Positions 21,420-32,928 are shown, counted from the stretch's first letter. The stretch: DNA of 64,000 nucleotides from Chloranthus sessilifolius (GCA_021018995.1 CM037585.1:129514791-129578790); one strand, 5' to 3'. Translations and numbers: made by a program. The notes: generated by a model from the letters alone, not told the origin.

Positions 21420-22805
21420 CTTGGATGACGTCATGCACGTTCCCTGCTTCCTGAGCAGTGACTGCATAAGCTCTCCCCTGAACGATCGACTTCCTTGCTT
21501 GAATGGGTCGTGGTGCTGTAACTGAAACCGTCTTTCTTTTATCCGTCTCGAGGCAATCCTTGATCAAGTGGCCCACCTTGCCACATCGGAAACAACCCCT
21601 AGTCCCCGCTCTGCAATCCACTGTTCTATGAGGCTTGCCACACTTTGCGCTAGTCTCCCGAGGTGCGGAAGAAACAGTACGAGAACCCTGTGTGATAGTA
21701 GCGCCAGTAGACATGGCAGGGCTCTCATAGCATAAAGGTCTCCCCGACGCAAGTAGTGGAAACCTCTGTTGGTGTTGTTGTTGCGCCGGCCTTCCAAAAC
21801 CTCCTTGAAACTATGGTCTCTGAACTTGGGTCACGAACCTCAGCTTTTTGTTCACTGGTTCGTAGTTCCCCGTTCGTTCTTGATCATTTCCTCCTCTCTG
21901 CTGCTCCCTCTATCTATATCTATTATTGTTCTCCTCCTCTACAACCAACGCCTTGCTCATGACCTCTTCATAGGTCCTCAACTGAAATGGAGCTACGCCT
22001 CCCCTAACCTCAGGCTTCAAACCTTGCTGAAACCTCTTGGACTTCATCACGTCGGTAGCGACGTAATCCGGAGCAAAACGGGCAAGTCGTAGAAACTCTA
22101 CCCCATATTCTCTCACTGTCATTCTCCCTTGCACGAACTGTAAAAATTGTATCTCAAGCTGGTTCCTCACCACTTCCGGAAAATATTGTTTGTTGAACTC
22201 CTCAACAAACTCCTCCCAAGTCCAAGGCAACTCTGGGGTCTCCTGAGCCCGAGTCCGTATCACAAACTTCCACCAAGGCCCAGCCTCCCCATCCAACATA
22301 TAAGCTGCCCATCTCACACTCTCATCTTCCGTGCATGTCAGCACGCTAAATACTTTCTCCATCTCCATAAGCCAGTTCGGCGTGCCATTGTAATGAAGGA
22401 AAATGAAGGAGGTCTCATCCTCCTAAACTCTATAAAGGATGAGGGTACAAGCAGCGCAGGTCCTACAGGTGGTGTAGGTGGCTGCTGTTCTCTTGATGCA
22501 TGAGCTGCAAAGGATGCAGCTTGTTGTGCCATGGCAGCTGCCATAGTCTCCATAGTGTGCATCATCCTTTGTCTCTCTTCTCTATCCTCTTGCCTCTCTC
22601 TCACTCTCTCCTGTTCTCTTAGATCTTGATCCTGACAATCTCGATCCTCTTCATCATGTTGTCTACTACTACTGCCCCCTGGGGCCTCAGTACCTCCTAA
22701 AGGCACTTTATTAGTAGGAGAGATGTAATCATCTCCACTACGTAGACTCCTCTGTTGGCCTCCCCTTGGTCGGCCTTTTCCTCTAGATGACATTTGCGGC
22801 TGCAT
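21420..22805 (-). pseudogene. gag: gag (Tekay-II)
   Basis: Starts at 22805 with MQPQMSSRGKGRPRGG. Low-complexity Arg/Glu-rich sequence and a helix (MMHTMETMAAAMAQQAAS) follow. A frameshift near 22400 leads into the retrotransposon Gag core: MEKVFSVLTCTEDESVRWAA, GPWWKFVIRTRAQE, WEEFVEEFNKQYFPEVVRNQ, GRMTVREYGVEFLRLARFAP, FQQGLKPEVRGGVAPFQLRT. A stop near 21910 and another shift precede two zinc knuckles (CGKPHRTVDC, CFRCGKVGHLIKDC). The coding exon ends at 21420. Confidence 0.88.
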
Positions 22806-22880
22806 TTGAAACTAAAGTTTCGTTAGCAGAAGCCCCAATGTTCTAACCAAAAGAACAATTGTCAGAATTGCTAAAAGAAA

Positions 22881-22894
22881 TGGCTTTGATACCA
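22881..22894 (-). promoter_or_regulatory. Primer binding site, Met-tRNA type (Tekay-II)
   Basis: Sense TGGTATCAAAGCCA lies about 2-3 nt inside the 5' LTR. It resembles the initiator Met-tRNA complement TGGTATCAGAGC with one change. Confidence 0.85.
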
Positions 22895-22896
22895 AC

Positions 22897-25325
22897 AGTG
22901 ACAGCCCGGATTTTGACACCCCGAAACCCGTGCCATCAGCACGATCATCTTGACCGTGCCCCTTAGCTAAGCACGGAACATTGGCATATCAAGCAAAAAT
23001 GAAATAGTAAATGGAACTGCGAAATTTAAATCTATATAAAAGCATTTCTCAAAAGACAGTTCTACCCTCATGCCTCTGCATGAATGGAGAACCGATCCGA
23101 ACCATCGATGATAGCAAATCATCATGGATGGTTTACCCTAAAAGAATAATCTTAATTTATACATGTATATTGTTTAGCCAAAACAAGGCTTGACATACCA
23201 AGCCGTACAAATCTCTATCCAAAAGCCCTCAAAGCGGCACAACGGAGTCCTCTAGAAGAAGTCCTCAGGAGGTGGCTCCAACTCTTCACCTACCAAGGTC
23301 CGAAGGTCGGCGTCATGGGTCAGCCTCAAGCCTCAGAATCGCTAGTAGTGGACCTGCGACGTATAGTCTATAGGGTGAGCTACATCCTAGCTCAATAGGG
23401 AACAAAACACAGTTGAACATATAAATTATTACTCACATATATTCTATGATATGCCATGCATGATGTGTCTATGCAGTTACTGATGAAAACAGTTAAAAAG
23501 TATTATATTTTACTGGTAGTTTACTCATGTCTTTATTCATTCATGAATGATGTTGAAAAGGCCTAAAGCAAAACTTAAACTTTCAACTTAAGTAATTTCC
23601 GAGCAATATAGCATCGAGCCCCGATGAGATACCCATCATCGTCATCTATATAGACATTTTTAACGTATTCCCTGGGAATACAAATAGTACCCAAGCCCCT
23701 TTCCCCTGGGGATTGGTGGCTGGGTTTCACTAGTCTCAATCAACACCCCTGGGGTGTGCTTACTGTGTACGGATAAGCCTCCGCACTGGCCTACGGTTTC
23801 GCCGCCGTATCGGTCACGGATATCCTGCCGTGTCAGTCGTGGATATCCCGCCACGTCGGTGGGGTACCCTATCAACTATCTTATATTCGTTAGGCCCTAT
23901 CAAACATGATCCAATCTTGGATACATCCCTGGGATGTATCCATTCACTTGCATCACACCTGATGCTCTTACCTCTTTACTTCCTCATCCCCTGGGGATGG
24001 TTCATTATAATTACTCTTATGGATGTCACGCACACACACTTTTCACAATCTTTAAGCAATAAAAACATTTTGAATTGAATTCTATATCACTACAGACATG
24101 CTCTTGCAAAATAAAGTACATGTTCAAGGTGTTCCCTACCTCAAGTCTTCGTTCGATCAATGCATCAAGATCCCACGTTGCTCCTTGTACACTAGCTCAC
24201 ACGTACCACCTATGGTACCACATAACATGTTAAACACATCACTAAAGATGCAATAAAGGAGGTCCAAGAGCCTCCATGAAGCTTAAAGTCAAACTCAAAA
24301 GTTAACATAAACTAGCCCAGTCGATTAATCGAACTCCAAAATCGATTAATCGAAAGTCAATATCGATTAATCGATTCTCAAATCAATTAATCGAGATTTC
24401 CATTCGATTAATCGAAACCCAATTCGATTAATCGAAATTCTCTGCTCTATCAAGTCGATTCTCAATTCGAGTAATCGAATTTCCAAAATCGATTAATCGA
24501 TCCCAAATCGATTAATCGAAATTCTAAATCGATTAATAGAATTCCCATTTTGATTAGTCGATTTCTCCAAGCTGTTTTCTTTCCTCCACTGGAGTTCATC
24601 AGAGGTTCCCGATGATCAATCGATTCCCAATTCGATTAATCGAAATCTAAAGTCGATTAATCGAAACTCAATTCGATTAATCGAGATCGGGGTCCTCTGA
24701 CTTTTCAACTTCTTGGCCAATTTCGATTAATCGAAACCCAATTTTGATTAATCGAAATTGCCAGTTATCCCTTCCTTTTTCCTTACTTTTTTCTTTCATT
24801 TTTCTAAGCCTTTATCCTATACTTTAACCCATTTCTAACTACAATCTAACCTTTCAATCTATGCATTTAAACTATAAGAATTTTACCTTCAATCAATCTC
24901 AAATTGATTTAAATCAAGTGATTGGAAAGGCTAGGGTTCCAGCTTTGGCTTGAACGGATCCTTCGCGTTTAGTCGGTCTCTTTAATGCTTGAATCCCCCT
25001 TCCAATCACCCACAATAACTCCTTGTTCAACCCTTCTTTACTCCTCTCTCTCTCTTCTTTACTTCTCTCTCAACAACCCAAAACACAAATTTAGGGTTAT
25101 TAAACCCTTTTATCTCTCCTCTAACTTGTGTGTTGAGCACAAGCACCGCGATAGGTGTATATGACTTCACATTTACATCACACACCACATAGTCAATCAA
25201 TTTATCACATCTCATTCGTTCATCACACTCTATGCTAACTATTGAACTCCTAATTGGTCAAACCTGTGACCAATCGGGCACGGATCCCGAGGTCACTGTT
25301 TAACGTGATTTTTTGGGATATTACA
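22897..25325 (-). repeat. 5' LTR of Tekay-II (about 2429 bp)
   Basis: Pairs with 12292-14760; ends GATATTACA on the + strand, followed by the target duplicate GTATT. It carries its own TCGATTAATCGA array at 24320-24765. Short ORFs mirror those of the other LTR and are not real genes. Confidence 0.93.
24320..24765. repeat. TCGATTAATCGA palindrome array in Tekay-II 5' LTR
   Basis: Same array as in the 3' LTR but with about two extra units (about 41 bp near 24385-24430), showing change in unit number since insertion. Confidence 0.9.
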
Positions 25326-25330
25326 GTATT

Positions 25331-26740
25331 AGAGTGATCATACTAAGCATCATCAGAGGTACCGATCGGTTTAAACCTTTGGCTAGTACATACAACTCAA
25401 AGTTTGTAAAAACTTAAGTAGCTTATAGCTTTGAACTTAAAACCTGTCTAACAAATCAGAATTATATATACACTTTTTATGACCTAAATCATTAGTGACA
25501 TAAGGTCTGTGCTTTACAGTCATGCGCTAAAATCCTGATTTCACAAGTATCTCAGAGAGAGAACCAAATCTCTATTGAAACGGCTTTACTTCCATACTCA
25601 TATAGGTGAATCTGTCATGGGTTTCCTTATAACTATTTTATCACCCCACCAAATGAATGTCTATAGAATCATTAAGAGTTAAACTCACTCTCTCACGTTA
25701 TAAGATATGTGCATGAAATTTAACACTATAGGGATAGCCAATAGGTAATAAACCTTTGTGCAATTTTAATGGTCACAGAGTAGTTTCTTATCTCATTAAA
25801 CTTAGGATTTGGGATCTCCAACTCTACTAAGTTGAGGTTCAACAATTGTGTCTTTAAATATATCGGTCTTAAGCCCATCCCCCTCGATGTTTTCAACATT
25901 GTATCTCTGGGTCGTGCTTTTATAAGTTTCGAAGCCACTCTGCCTCTTTTACTCTCGTAAACAATGATATACTCTGATTCCATACTTGAATCAAAAAACG
26001 TGTTTATTTTTTAGACCCCCACGATATTGCAACTCCTACCAAAGTAATCATCCATCCGCTTGTAAATTTTGAATTAGAGAAGTCAAAAATCAAAGTAGTA
26101 TCAGTAAACCCTTCTAAGAGTTCATGTTTGCCACTATATTGTAAAATTAGAATGCATAGTTCCTTTCAAGCATCTTAATGCCTTACGAATAGCTTCCAAT
26201 GTTCAAACTCTGGGTTGCTAGTTTACTCAATACCCCCACTATAAATGCTATATTGGGTCGAGTACACTTCATTAAATACATAAGACTTCTATCTCAATCG
26301 CGATAAACTGTAATTCTTAAACTTGTTCAAGAATCGGTTTATCTCTAACCATTATCAAAATATTATAGACTAAAAAAGTCTTTGTACATGTATCCTCAAT
26401 TAGATATTTCTTCGCTAATGAATCTCAAAATCTTTAGTAATAGTGCACTTACAGAATGTGTTGAATAACCTATCGTTTAATGCATTGAGGATGTGGTCCC
26501 GGCAATCGTAATTATCTTCTAGCCATTTGAGTCGAGCATCTAATCCTCTACTAGTTGTACATTCTGATATTTCCGCTACAGAAATTGGTGGACATGATGT
26601 AGTGAGGGCGTAATCAATCTTGAATTATCACAAGATAAATTGCACCTTTTGTTGCCATCTTTTGATATTTGACCCGCAAAATCAGTCAAGTTTGATGAGA
26701 TCTTGATTCATGAACTTTATGCTCTAAGCCACTAGAACGA
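25331..26740 (-). pseudogene. copia-1 internal remnant: gag and RNase H pieces
   Basis: On the - strand, about 26720-26330 shows a copia Gag core: KWLEDNYDCRDHILNALNDR and, further on, DKPILEQV. A large deletion follows. At about 26290-25725 the RNase H end is readable with stops: SLMYLMKCTRPNIAF, RKALRCLKGTMH-like sequence and ESEYIIVYESKRG. A damaged Met-tRNA primer site is likely near 26721-26733. Protease, integrase and RT are absent. 25331-25725 is 3' untranslated sequence. Confidence 0.7.
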
Positions 26741-26757
26741 TCTATTATCTTTAAATT

Positions 26758-27451
26758 ATTAAATAAAAATAGTATTGATAATGGCTCCGAAGCATGTAGT
26801 TCACTACTCTGTCTTAAAAACAATAAACGTCACTCCATTGAATAAATAAAGATGTAATAGAGTTCTCAGCGAATCTGCCTTCAGGATACAACAGAGTCCG
26901 GTCTTACCAAGAATCGTATGTTCTTTTCTAGATTGCACTTTCTAGATAAAGAACCTGCTACACAAATTTTCTAATACACAAAAAGATTTTTTTTAAAAAT
27001 GATAACGTAAGAGAAGAGGAGAAATAGATGTTATTATAATTTCTGTTGTGTTGTATATCTTGTGTTATTTTAATGGAGATCTTATCTTTATTATAGAGAA
27101 ATTATTGATCATTGTGTCTTTTTAGCTTACGATGAAAAGATTTCAGATCTGTGTCTTTTCAGAGAGTTGTCTTTTCTGTAAAAAGATAAATTGATTTCAC
27201 TTTTGTCTTTTCAGAGAGTTGTGTCTTTTCAGATAACAGAGTTGTGTCTTTTTAGATTTACAGTGAAGAGATGCCAGACTTGTATCTTTTCAGATTTACA
27301 GTGAAGAGATAAATCTAAATCTGAAAAGACACTTCTTTATAGAGATAATATTTACAAATTTGTCGTTAAATTATTATCAATATATAATGATAATTATAAA
27401 TTTAATTTTGAAACAATAAAATATATATTATTACACTAATATATATAATAA
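26758..27451 (-). repeat. 5' LTR of copia-1
   Basis: Homologous to 11522-12255, including ATTGATAATGGCTCCGAAGC at 26774 and the TGTCTTTTCAGA repeats at 27140-27260. The right edge ATATATAATAA meets TTAAT. Confidence 0.82.
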
Positions 27452-27456
27452 TTAAT

Positions 27457-28497
27457 CCCTCGACAATATGGGATAAGGTTGAGTCAATCCTAATTCAGGT
27501 GGAATTTTCACTTTGGTAATCTCGGCGGCCAGCTCCCTCTGTCACCTTGGCTTAATTTCCTGCTCTATGTCGTCCGCTTCACGTCTCTTCCATTTTTTGG
27601 CGTACCATGTCTTAATGTTGGTGTACCCAACTCCAACGGGCTCGTCTCTATCGATTCAAAGCCTTAATCCCTTCATCCTCGAAGTTGAACCCCCTTGGCA
27701 TCCTTATGGAATGGCTCTGGGGCCCTATCTAGGGTTAAGTGATAAATCTTTAGGTGAAATAATCATATAAAAAAGTACGAAAACGAGTCTCATTTATCTT
27801 TTTATCAAAAAAAAGGTATAAAAAAAAAATTATTGTGAAAATGCGCCCATTAGGCCAATAGGAGCCCATTTTGTATGCCTTTCCCATGCACATGTCAATG
27901 TCTAATTTCAAGAAAATAAAATAAAATTTAACTAAATGGTTCACATTCACTTTTTGGGATTTGTGTCACGTGGAATCAACATCTGACCATATGAAAGTAG
28001 GCCCATGATCTCAACAACTATTGTGTGAGAGATTGGGACGAAAAATAACCTCCATCGTTCAGTTTAAAGCGGGCAACAGATTTTCCTTTATTTAAGTGAG
28101 GTGGCTGTAACACAAAATAGCGTGGTAGTAACACGACCCTTTAAAATAATATATAACTAACTAATTTATTTATTTATTGGTGAAGAGATTTCTTTCTTGT
28201 TCTTTTTTTCTTTTTGTTCTTTCCGATTTTCTTCTTCCGACAACTTTGTGAACAAAAAGGCTTTTTAAGTTTAATTTGAGAACTTTTAACTTTAAATTCC
28301 CTAAGGTTTGCAGACATCCCCTCTGGATGTATGAGTACAACTTTGTACCCGTTAAGTTGTGGGTATCCAACCCTCTCTGAGGCATGAAAAGGCTCTTCTA
28401 AGGAGAATAAAACAACTAGAAGAGACTCAAAGAAGTTCAGTCTCAATGGGTTGTACTTTTCCTGCAGAAAATCAAGTACTCGAGAGAGATTTAAATT
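27457..28497. other. Unassigned spacer with one copy of a dispersed repeat
   Basis: Mostly unrecognised DNA. 27955-28075 resembles 60150-60300, 60860-61000 and 61795-61890 (GTAGGCCCATGATCT, GGGACGAAAAATAACCTCC). An 85-codon ORF at 27513-27770 has no motif that I recognise and is probably chance. Confidence 0.5.
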
Positions 28498-29869
28498 AAG
28501 GGAAATTTACCTCATCGGCCCTGTCAGATACGTCTTTTACGTTAAAGGCCCTATATTTTTACCTTTACCCAAATCGACCAGCTGGGAGCCTAGCTGACCC
28601 TAAGGATAGCAAAAGGTCCAAATTATCCCCTTTCTTTAACGCACAAAAACATCATCTTCTTTCTCATTTAATCTAGTACAGTTTTTAAAAGTCAAAGGTG
28701 GCGAAGGTGACGGCGTCTTCTCCTCAATCCAAACTATTCCAATCTGCTATTTGGATCGACCCAAATACACCTTTTTCGTCATAGACTGTAGCAGATTAGA
28801 ATGAGGAAGAAGAGGATACACCTATATAATTTAAAATTTTAAATATTTGTATTTTTCTATATTTATGTGATGTGAAATAAGATCTATTCCGATCCAAACT
28901 ATACTGATATGCTATTTGGATCGATCCAGATACTCCTTTTTCGTCAGAGACTGTAAGAGATAAGAATGAGGAAGAAGAGGATACACCTATATAATTTAAA
29001 ATTTTAAATATTTGCATTTTTCTATATTTACGCGATATGAAATGAGATCTATGCCGTCTGATTTGAAGGCCACAATATAAAATCGATAGCGCCAAAGATA
29101 GATATGAAAAAAGGCGATATCGACGTTGTACAGAGTCGATATCGACTCTGTATACAGTCGATATCGACCATTTTAAGAGTCGTCAACGACTATTTACAGA
29201 GTCGTCATCGACTCTGTACAGAGTCGTCATCGATTATATATATTTTTAAAAAATATATATTATTATTATTTTTTTTTATATATAATCGAAGACGACTTTG
29301 TACAGAGTCGATGGCAACTCGGTACAGAGTCGTCATCGATTATATATATTTTAAAAAAAAAAATTCTTTTTTATGTAATCGATGGCGACTAGATACAGTC
29401 GTCATCGATTATATAAAAAAAACAAAAAAAAAAATATTTTTTTTATTTTTTTTATTTTTTTTATTTTATATAATTGATGTCGACTCTGTACAGAGTCGAT
29501 GACGACTCTTAAAATGATCGATATCGATTGTGTTAAGAGTCGTCATCGATTGTTAAAAAAAAAAAAAAATTTTAAAAGGCGATATTGCCTTCTTTTCGTG
29601 TCTATCTTTGGCACCATTTATTTTATTATGTGGCCGTTAAATCAGACGGCATAAATTTGATTTCACATTACGTAAATATAGAAAGATATAAATATTTAAA
29701 ATTTTAAATCATGTAGAACGAAAAAAAGTGTAAGAAGGGGTATTTCAGACTTTTTATGCTAGCTGAAAATGGCTTGATTAAAAGCTAGTCGATTTGGGTA
29801 AAGGTGAAAATTCAAGGCCTCTGACATAAAAGGCTTATCTCACAAGGCCAATCAAGTAAATTTCCCCTT
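28498..29869. mobile_element. Fold-back DNA element with long terminal inverted repeats
   Basis: The left end AAGGGAAATTTACCTCATCGG (28498 on, first 20 bases shown shortened) and the reverse complement of the right end (AAGGGGAAATTTACTTGATT) match for over 130 bp. Inverted similarity continues inward to about 29100 on the left and 29580 on the right. The left arm holds a tandem duplication of about 165 bp (28730-28890, 28895-29050). No transposase. TTAAATT abuts both ends (28491-28497, 29868-29874) but partly overlaps the inverted repeat, so the target duplication length is unsure. A non-autonomous Mutator-like or Foldback element fits best. Confidence 0.7.
29115..29550. repeat. GTCGATATCGAC / GAGTCGTCATCGA repeats in the fold-back loop
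   Basis: Many short repeats: GTCGATATCGAC (palindrome), CTCTGTACAGAG (palindrome) and GAGTCGTCATCGATTATATA in both orientations, broken by poly-A/T runs. The apparent ORF at 29104-29502 is made of these repeats and is not a gene. Confidence 0.85.
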
Positions 29870-30420
29870 AAATTCAACTTTGGCACACTAGTGGACGTCG
29901 AAATCTGTAGTATACCACCCTAAATGTCCCTAAACGAATCCCATTAGTTTTCTTATTTATTTATTTCTCTATTTTGATAGGTAAGTTGGGCTCCAACATG
30001 GGACAGGTTGCAAAATTATCAACTTTTCATTTGGCGTAAGCCCCCCAATTCTTTCTCCTAGGACTAATTTCATCTATCCTCATTAAACCTTAGTGTCGAT
30101 GGACCTTCACCCTTTTTTTTCTAATAATACATTTTAATCCCAATTAAGGTTATTTTCACTCATCTAGACTCACTAAGCTTCTAGAACCCTTAAAAATTAT
30201 CTAACAATCTACCATGTTCTTTCAAATTACCTTTGCCCATGAATGTTTTATATTTGTGACGTCCAAAGATTACTCTAAGAGAAAAAATCATTATCTCTGC
30301 CAAATAGGTCAATAGAAGCTTGGCATTTATTAAGTATCCAATGGCTCATTTCCTTCCGAGGGCATCTCCACGAAGGATAGCTAAATTTGAATAACTAAAA
30401 CCCTATTTTCATGCCACTTT
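29870..30420. other. Unassigned spacer
   Basis: No gene or repeat that I can support. Confidence 0.5.
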
Positions 30421-30454
30421 CTATTTGTTATATTAGGTTCTAACTTATTTTAAA

Positions 30455-30615
30455 GTCGCTCGAGCGGGGTCCACATCCACTCGAGCGCGTTTGGCACTCA
30501 ACAAGAGTAAAACCTACTAGTATAAGTCGCTCAAGCGAGTTTTGGTTTTCACTCGAGCGACCAGAGCACGGTACAAAGGGATTTTTCTCGAGTGTAAGTC
30601 GCTCGAGCGACTCAA
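30455..30615. repeat. TCGCTCGAGCGA palindrome cluster (copia-2 5' LTR)
   Basis: Five to six copies or half-copies of TCGCTCGAGCGA, a perfect 12-bp palindrome, in 160 bp. The matching cluster in the 3' LTR is at 59340-59520. Confidence 0.88.
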
Positions 30616-30685
30616 GACGTCAAGTTACGTGCAGATTCCATTTTTTAAGCAGTTTCTCTTGATTAGAAGTAAGATTCGGGACTTC

Positions 30686-30693
30686 TATATAAG
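30686..30693 (+). promoter_or_regulatory. TATA box of copia-2 5' LTR
   Basis: TATATAAG, also conserved in the 3' LTR at 59602-59609, lies downstream of the palindrome cluster, where an LTR promoter is expected. Confidence 0.6.
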
Positions 30694-30987
30694 GGAAAGC
30701 TCATAAACGAATTGGAGAGCTTTTGTGAGATTGAGATATCATTGTAAAGCTTTAGAAAACCTATCAAAGGGTTTTGAGGAGAAATTTTGGTGAGACTCGA
30801 GTGTTCTTATATTCTTGTGTGATCGTCAATATAGTGGATTATCGTTGCCCATGACGTAGGCATATTGTCAAACCACATAAATATCGTCTCTTGTGTGTTT
30901 GTGATTAATTTTCTTCTATTTTTGCGTTCTTATTTGATCGTTCATCGTGAGATCGTTGGTTAGTTTTTAAACTTCCGCGCAACAAAT

Positions 30988-30999
30988 TGGTATCAGAGC
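30988..30999 (+). promoter_or_regulatory. Primer binding site, Met-tRNA (copia-2)
   Basis: TGGTATCAGAGC, a perfect copy of the usual plant copia primer site, begins 3 nt after the LTR. Confidence 0.93.
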
Positions 31000-31019
31000 G
31001 AGGTTTTTGTTCTACGATA

Positions 31020-31830
31020 TAAGATGAAAGTTCCCAAAAGGTTTGAACGCGAGGTTCGAGATTGAGAAATTCGACGGAAAGATTAATTTCGGCTTGTGGC
31101 AAGTACAAGTTTAAAATATCTTAATTCAACAAGGGCTCCACAAGGCATTGAAAGGGCTTTTGGGTAAGCCGACGGATATGTCGGATGGTGATTGGGAAGA
31201 ATTCGAACTTCAGGCGTGTAGTACGATTCGATTATGTCTAGCAAAGGAGATTCCGTACAACGTAATGCGGGAGAACTCGGCGACCTCACTATGGGCCAAT
31301 TTGGAGAGTCTCTACATGACAAAATCTCTGACGAGTCGTCTATATCTCAAGAAGCAACTGTACAAGTTACACATGAAGGCGGGTACTTCTCTCAACAAAC
31401 ATCTTAATGAATTCAATAGAATAATATCTGAATTATTAAATATTGGAGAAGAGGTTAAAGATGAAGACAAAACACTATTGCTTTTGTCTTCCCTCCCTGA
31501 TTCCTATGAGCACCTAGTTACTATGTTATTCCATAGGAAGGAAACTATTTAACTAGAGTCGATTACAGCGGCACTGCTTTGTAATGCTATGAGTAAGAAA
31601 GGTTTGGATAGTGATATACAAACAGATGGCGTGTTGGTTAGGGGGAGAGCAGAAGACCGTAAATTCAGAAGGGATAGATCAAAGTCCAGATCTAAATCTA
31701 AAAATAGAAAAACAGTAGAATATTACAAGTGTCACAAAAATGGTCACATCAGAAGGCATTGTCCACAGTTACAAACAAAGAGGGACAATGTTCAGGATAA
31801 AAAAATAAAAAAGGGTCGTTGATGAGGCTG
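31020..31830 (+). pseudogene. gag: gag (copia-2)
   Basis: A Ty1/copia Gag of the UBN2 type. Begins with IEKFDGKINFGLWQVQV, has an early stop near 31113, then reads WEEFELQACSTIRLCLAKEI, LWANLESLYMTKSLTSRLYL, LYKLHMKAGTSLNKHLNEFN and LLLLSSLPDSYEHLV. A stop at about 31550 separates it from the basic tail. The zinc knuckle (31719 on) reads YYKCHKNGHIRRHC; the first Cys of the CCHC motif appears replaced by Tyr. Confidence 0.88.
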
Positions 31831-31899
31831 GTATAGCCGAACAAGCTCTAAATGATGATGAAAACGTGTTGTCAGTGGTTTCAGATAAATACTCGCAGA

Positions 31900-32002
31900 A
31901 TGCATAGATACTTGATTCAGGGTGCTCATACCACATGTGTCCATATAGGGATTGGTTCGCGTCTTATAGAGAGGTGGATGGTGGAACGGTTTTGATGGGT
32001 AA
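31900..32002 (+). pseudogene. pol: pol: protease, 5' piece (copia-2)
   Basis: [17 protein letters not shown] carries the protease motif D-S-G. The frame continues to VLMGN and is cut at 32002 by the Athila insertion. It resumes at about 56317 with MTCKIVEKESIRIKMHDEVV. Confidence 0.85.
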
Positions 32003-32928
32003 TGATCGGCTTATTCTATGTATATATAATTAAATTCAATTCAAGCCTTAACCTATTGCAAGCGCACAATAGAAATTATAGCGTAGCAATAGGATCGTTC
32101 CCACAAGAAAGTGATTATCTTATATAGATCTTTATATTCTTTTTTCAAAAGTTTATATTTATCTTTTAAAAGTTCTAAACTACTTGAAGAATATAAATAA
32201 AGAATGGTTCTTAATCTAAATTCCATAAAAGTAAATCTTAATCCTCCTTCTTCAGATTGAGGTCGTCAATCCCAATCCTCAGCTATCGGATATTTATAAA
32301 AATCAACAGTACCATTATACCGTATTACAATCTCCTAGAATTAGAGCGTCAATCAAAAACTAAAATCCTTTAACACAGATTTAATCTAATCAATAATTTC
32401 CTAAAATCTGGGCGCCAATCAAATTCGAGAAAATTTAATCTAATCAATAATTTCCTAAAATCTGCAAATTCCAACCTGAGTCGTCAATTCAAATCAAAAC
32501 TTGAAGATGTTTATAAAGCAATAAATAAAAGAACATAAAATCTAATCTAAAAAGTAAAATAAATATATCTTTCACCCTTCAGCCGCAGTCGTCAATTACT
32601 TCTGAGAAACTAGGATATCTACACTAATCTTCAGCACCCAATAGCATTCATCATTTGCTCTTGAGAAACCTTTGATATCTAATCTACTCTAACTATTTTA
32701 CACTACTGATCGGAAGAAAATCCAACCTCAGTCGTCAATTGATGCTGAAATTCTTCGATGTCTATTTTTATATCGAGCCCTCTTATTTATAGATCATAAG
32801 GAGTCGGTTTACAAGTTCTAAATCTAATAAAAGAAGTAAAAACTATCCTAATATAACTATACTTCTAATTTCATCTTTTCCTTGCTTTCTTTAGTTGATG
32901 CGCTTCTAGAATGTTGTTTAATTTTCAG
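32003..32928 (-). repeat. 3' LTR of Athila, truncated
   Basis: Matches 54775-55708 base for base over long stretches (CTTATTCTATGTATATATAA, AAGCGCACAAT, repeated GTCGTCAAT blocks). It stops at 32928, where the Tat LTR begins; the last 600 bp of the LTR are not found elsewhere in the window. Confidence 0.88.

Larger units (their letters stand above)
12292..25325 (-). mobile_element. Tekay-II: full-length Ty3/gypsy chromovirus nested in copia-1 (13,034 bp)
   Basis: Both LTRs are present and the insertion is flanked by a perfect 5-bp duplication GTATT (12287-12291 and 25326-25330). Sense runs from high to low numbers: 5' LTR, Met-tRNA primer site, gag, candidate intron, protease, RT, RNase H, integrase with chromodomain, palindrome-rich spacer, aORF-II, polypurine tract, 3' LTR. 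The layout equals that of Tekay-I. Coding parts have frameshifts and stops. The LTRs look alike but differ by indels, so the insertion is not very recent. Confidence 0.95.
11522..27451 (-). mobile_element. copia-1: decayed Ty1/copia element, split by Tekay-II
   Basis: Two related LTRs (11522-12255 and 26758-27451), both antisense to the numbering, bracket a remnant of gag and RNase H. Tekay-II sits between the 3' LTR and the internal remnant. TTAAT lies at both outer edges (11517-11521 and 27452-27456), a possible 5-bp target duplication, though AT-rich and so weak. The sense order (high to low) is 5' LTR, gag fragment, RNase H fragment, [Tekay-II], polypurine tract, 3' LTR. Most of pol is deleted. 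Confidence 0.8.
30426..30984 (+). repeat. 5' LTR of copia-2 (559 bp)
   Basis: TGTTATATTAGG...GCGCAACA. Contains the TCGCTCGAGCGA cluster at 30455-30615. About 30 bp shorter than the 3' LTR, because a segment between two copies of the palindrome is missing near 30603. Confidence 0.93.

Noticed and set aside
27513-27770. Possible host gene fragment, 85 codons
   Set aside because: No motif recognised, no splice structure, no flanking coding exons.
29104-29502. 132-codon ORF
   Set aside because: Made of simple repeats and poly-A/T in the loop of the fold-back element; no protein domain.
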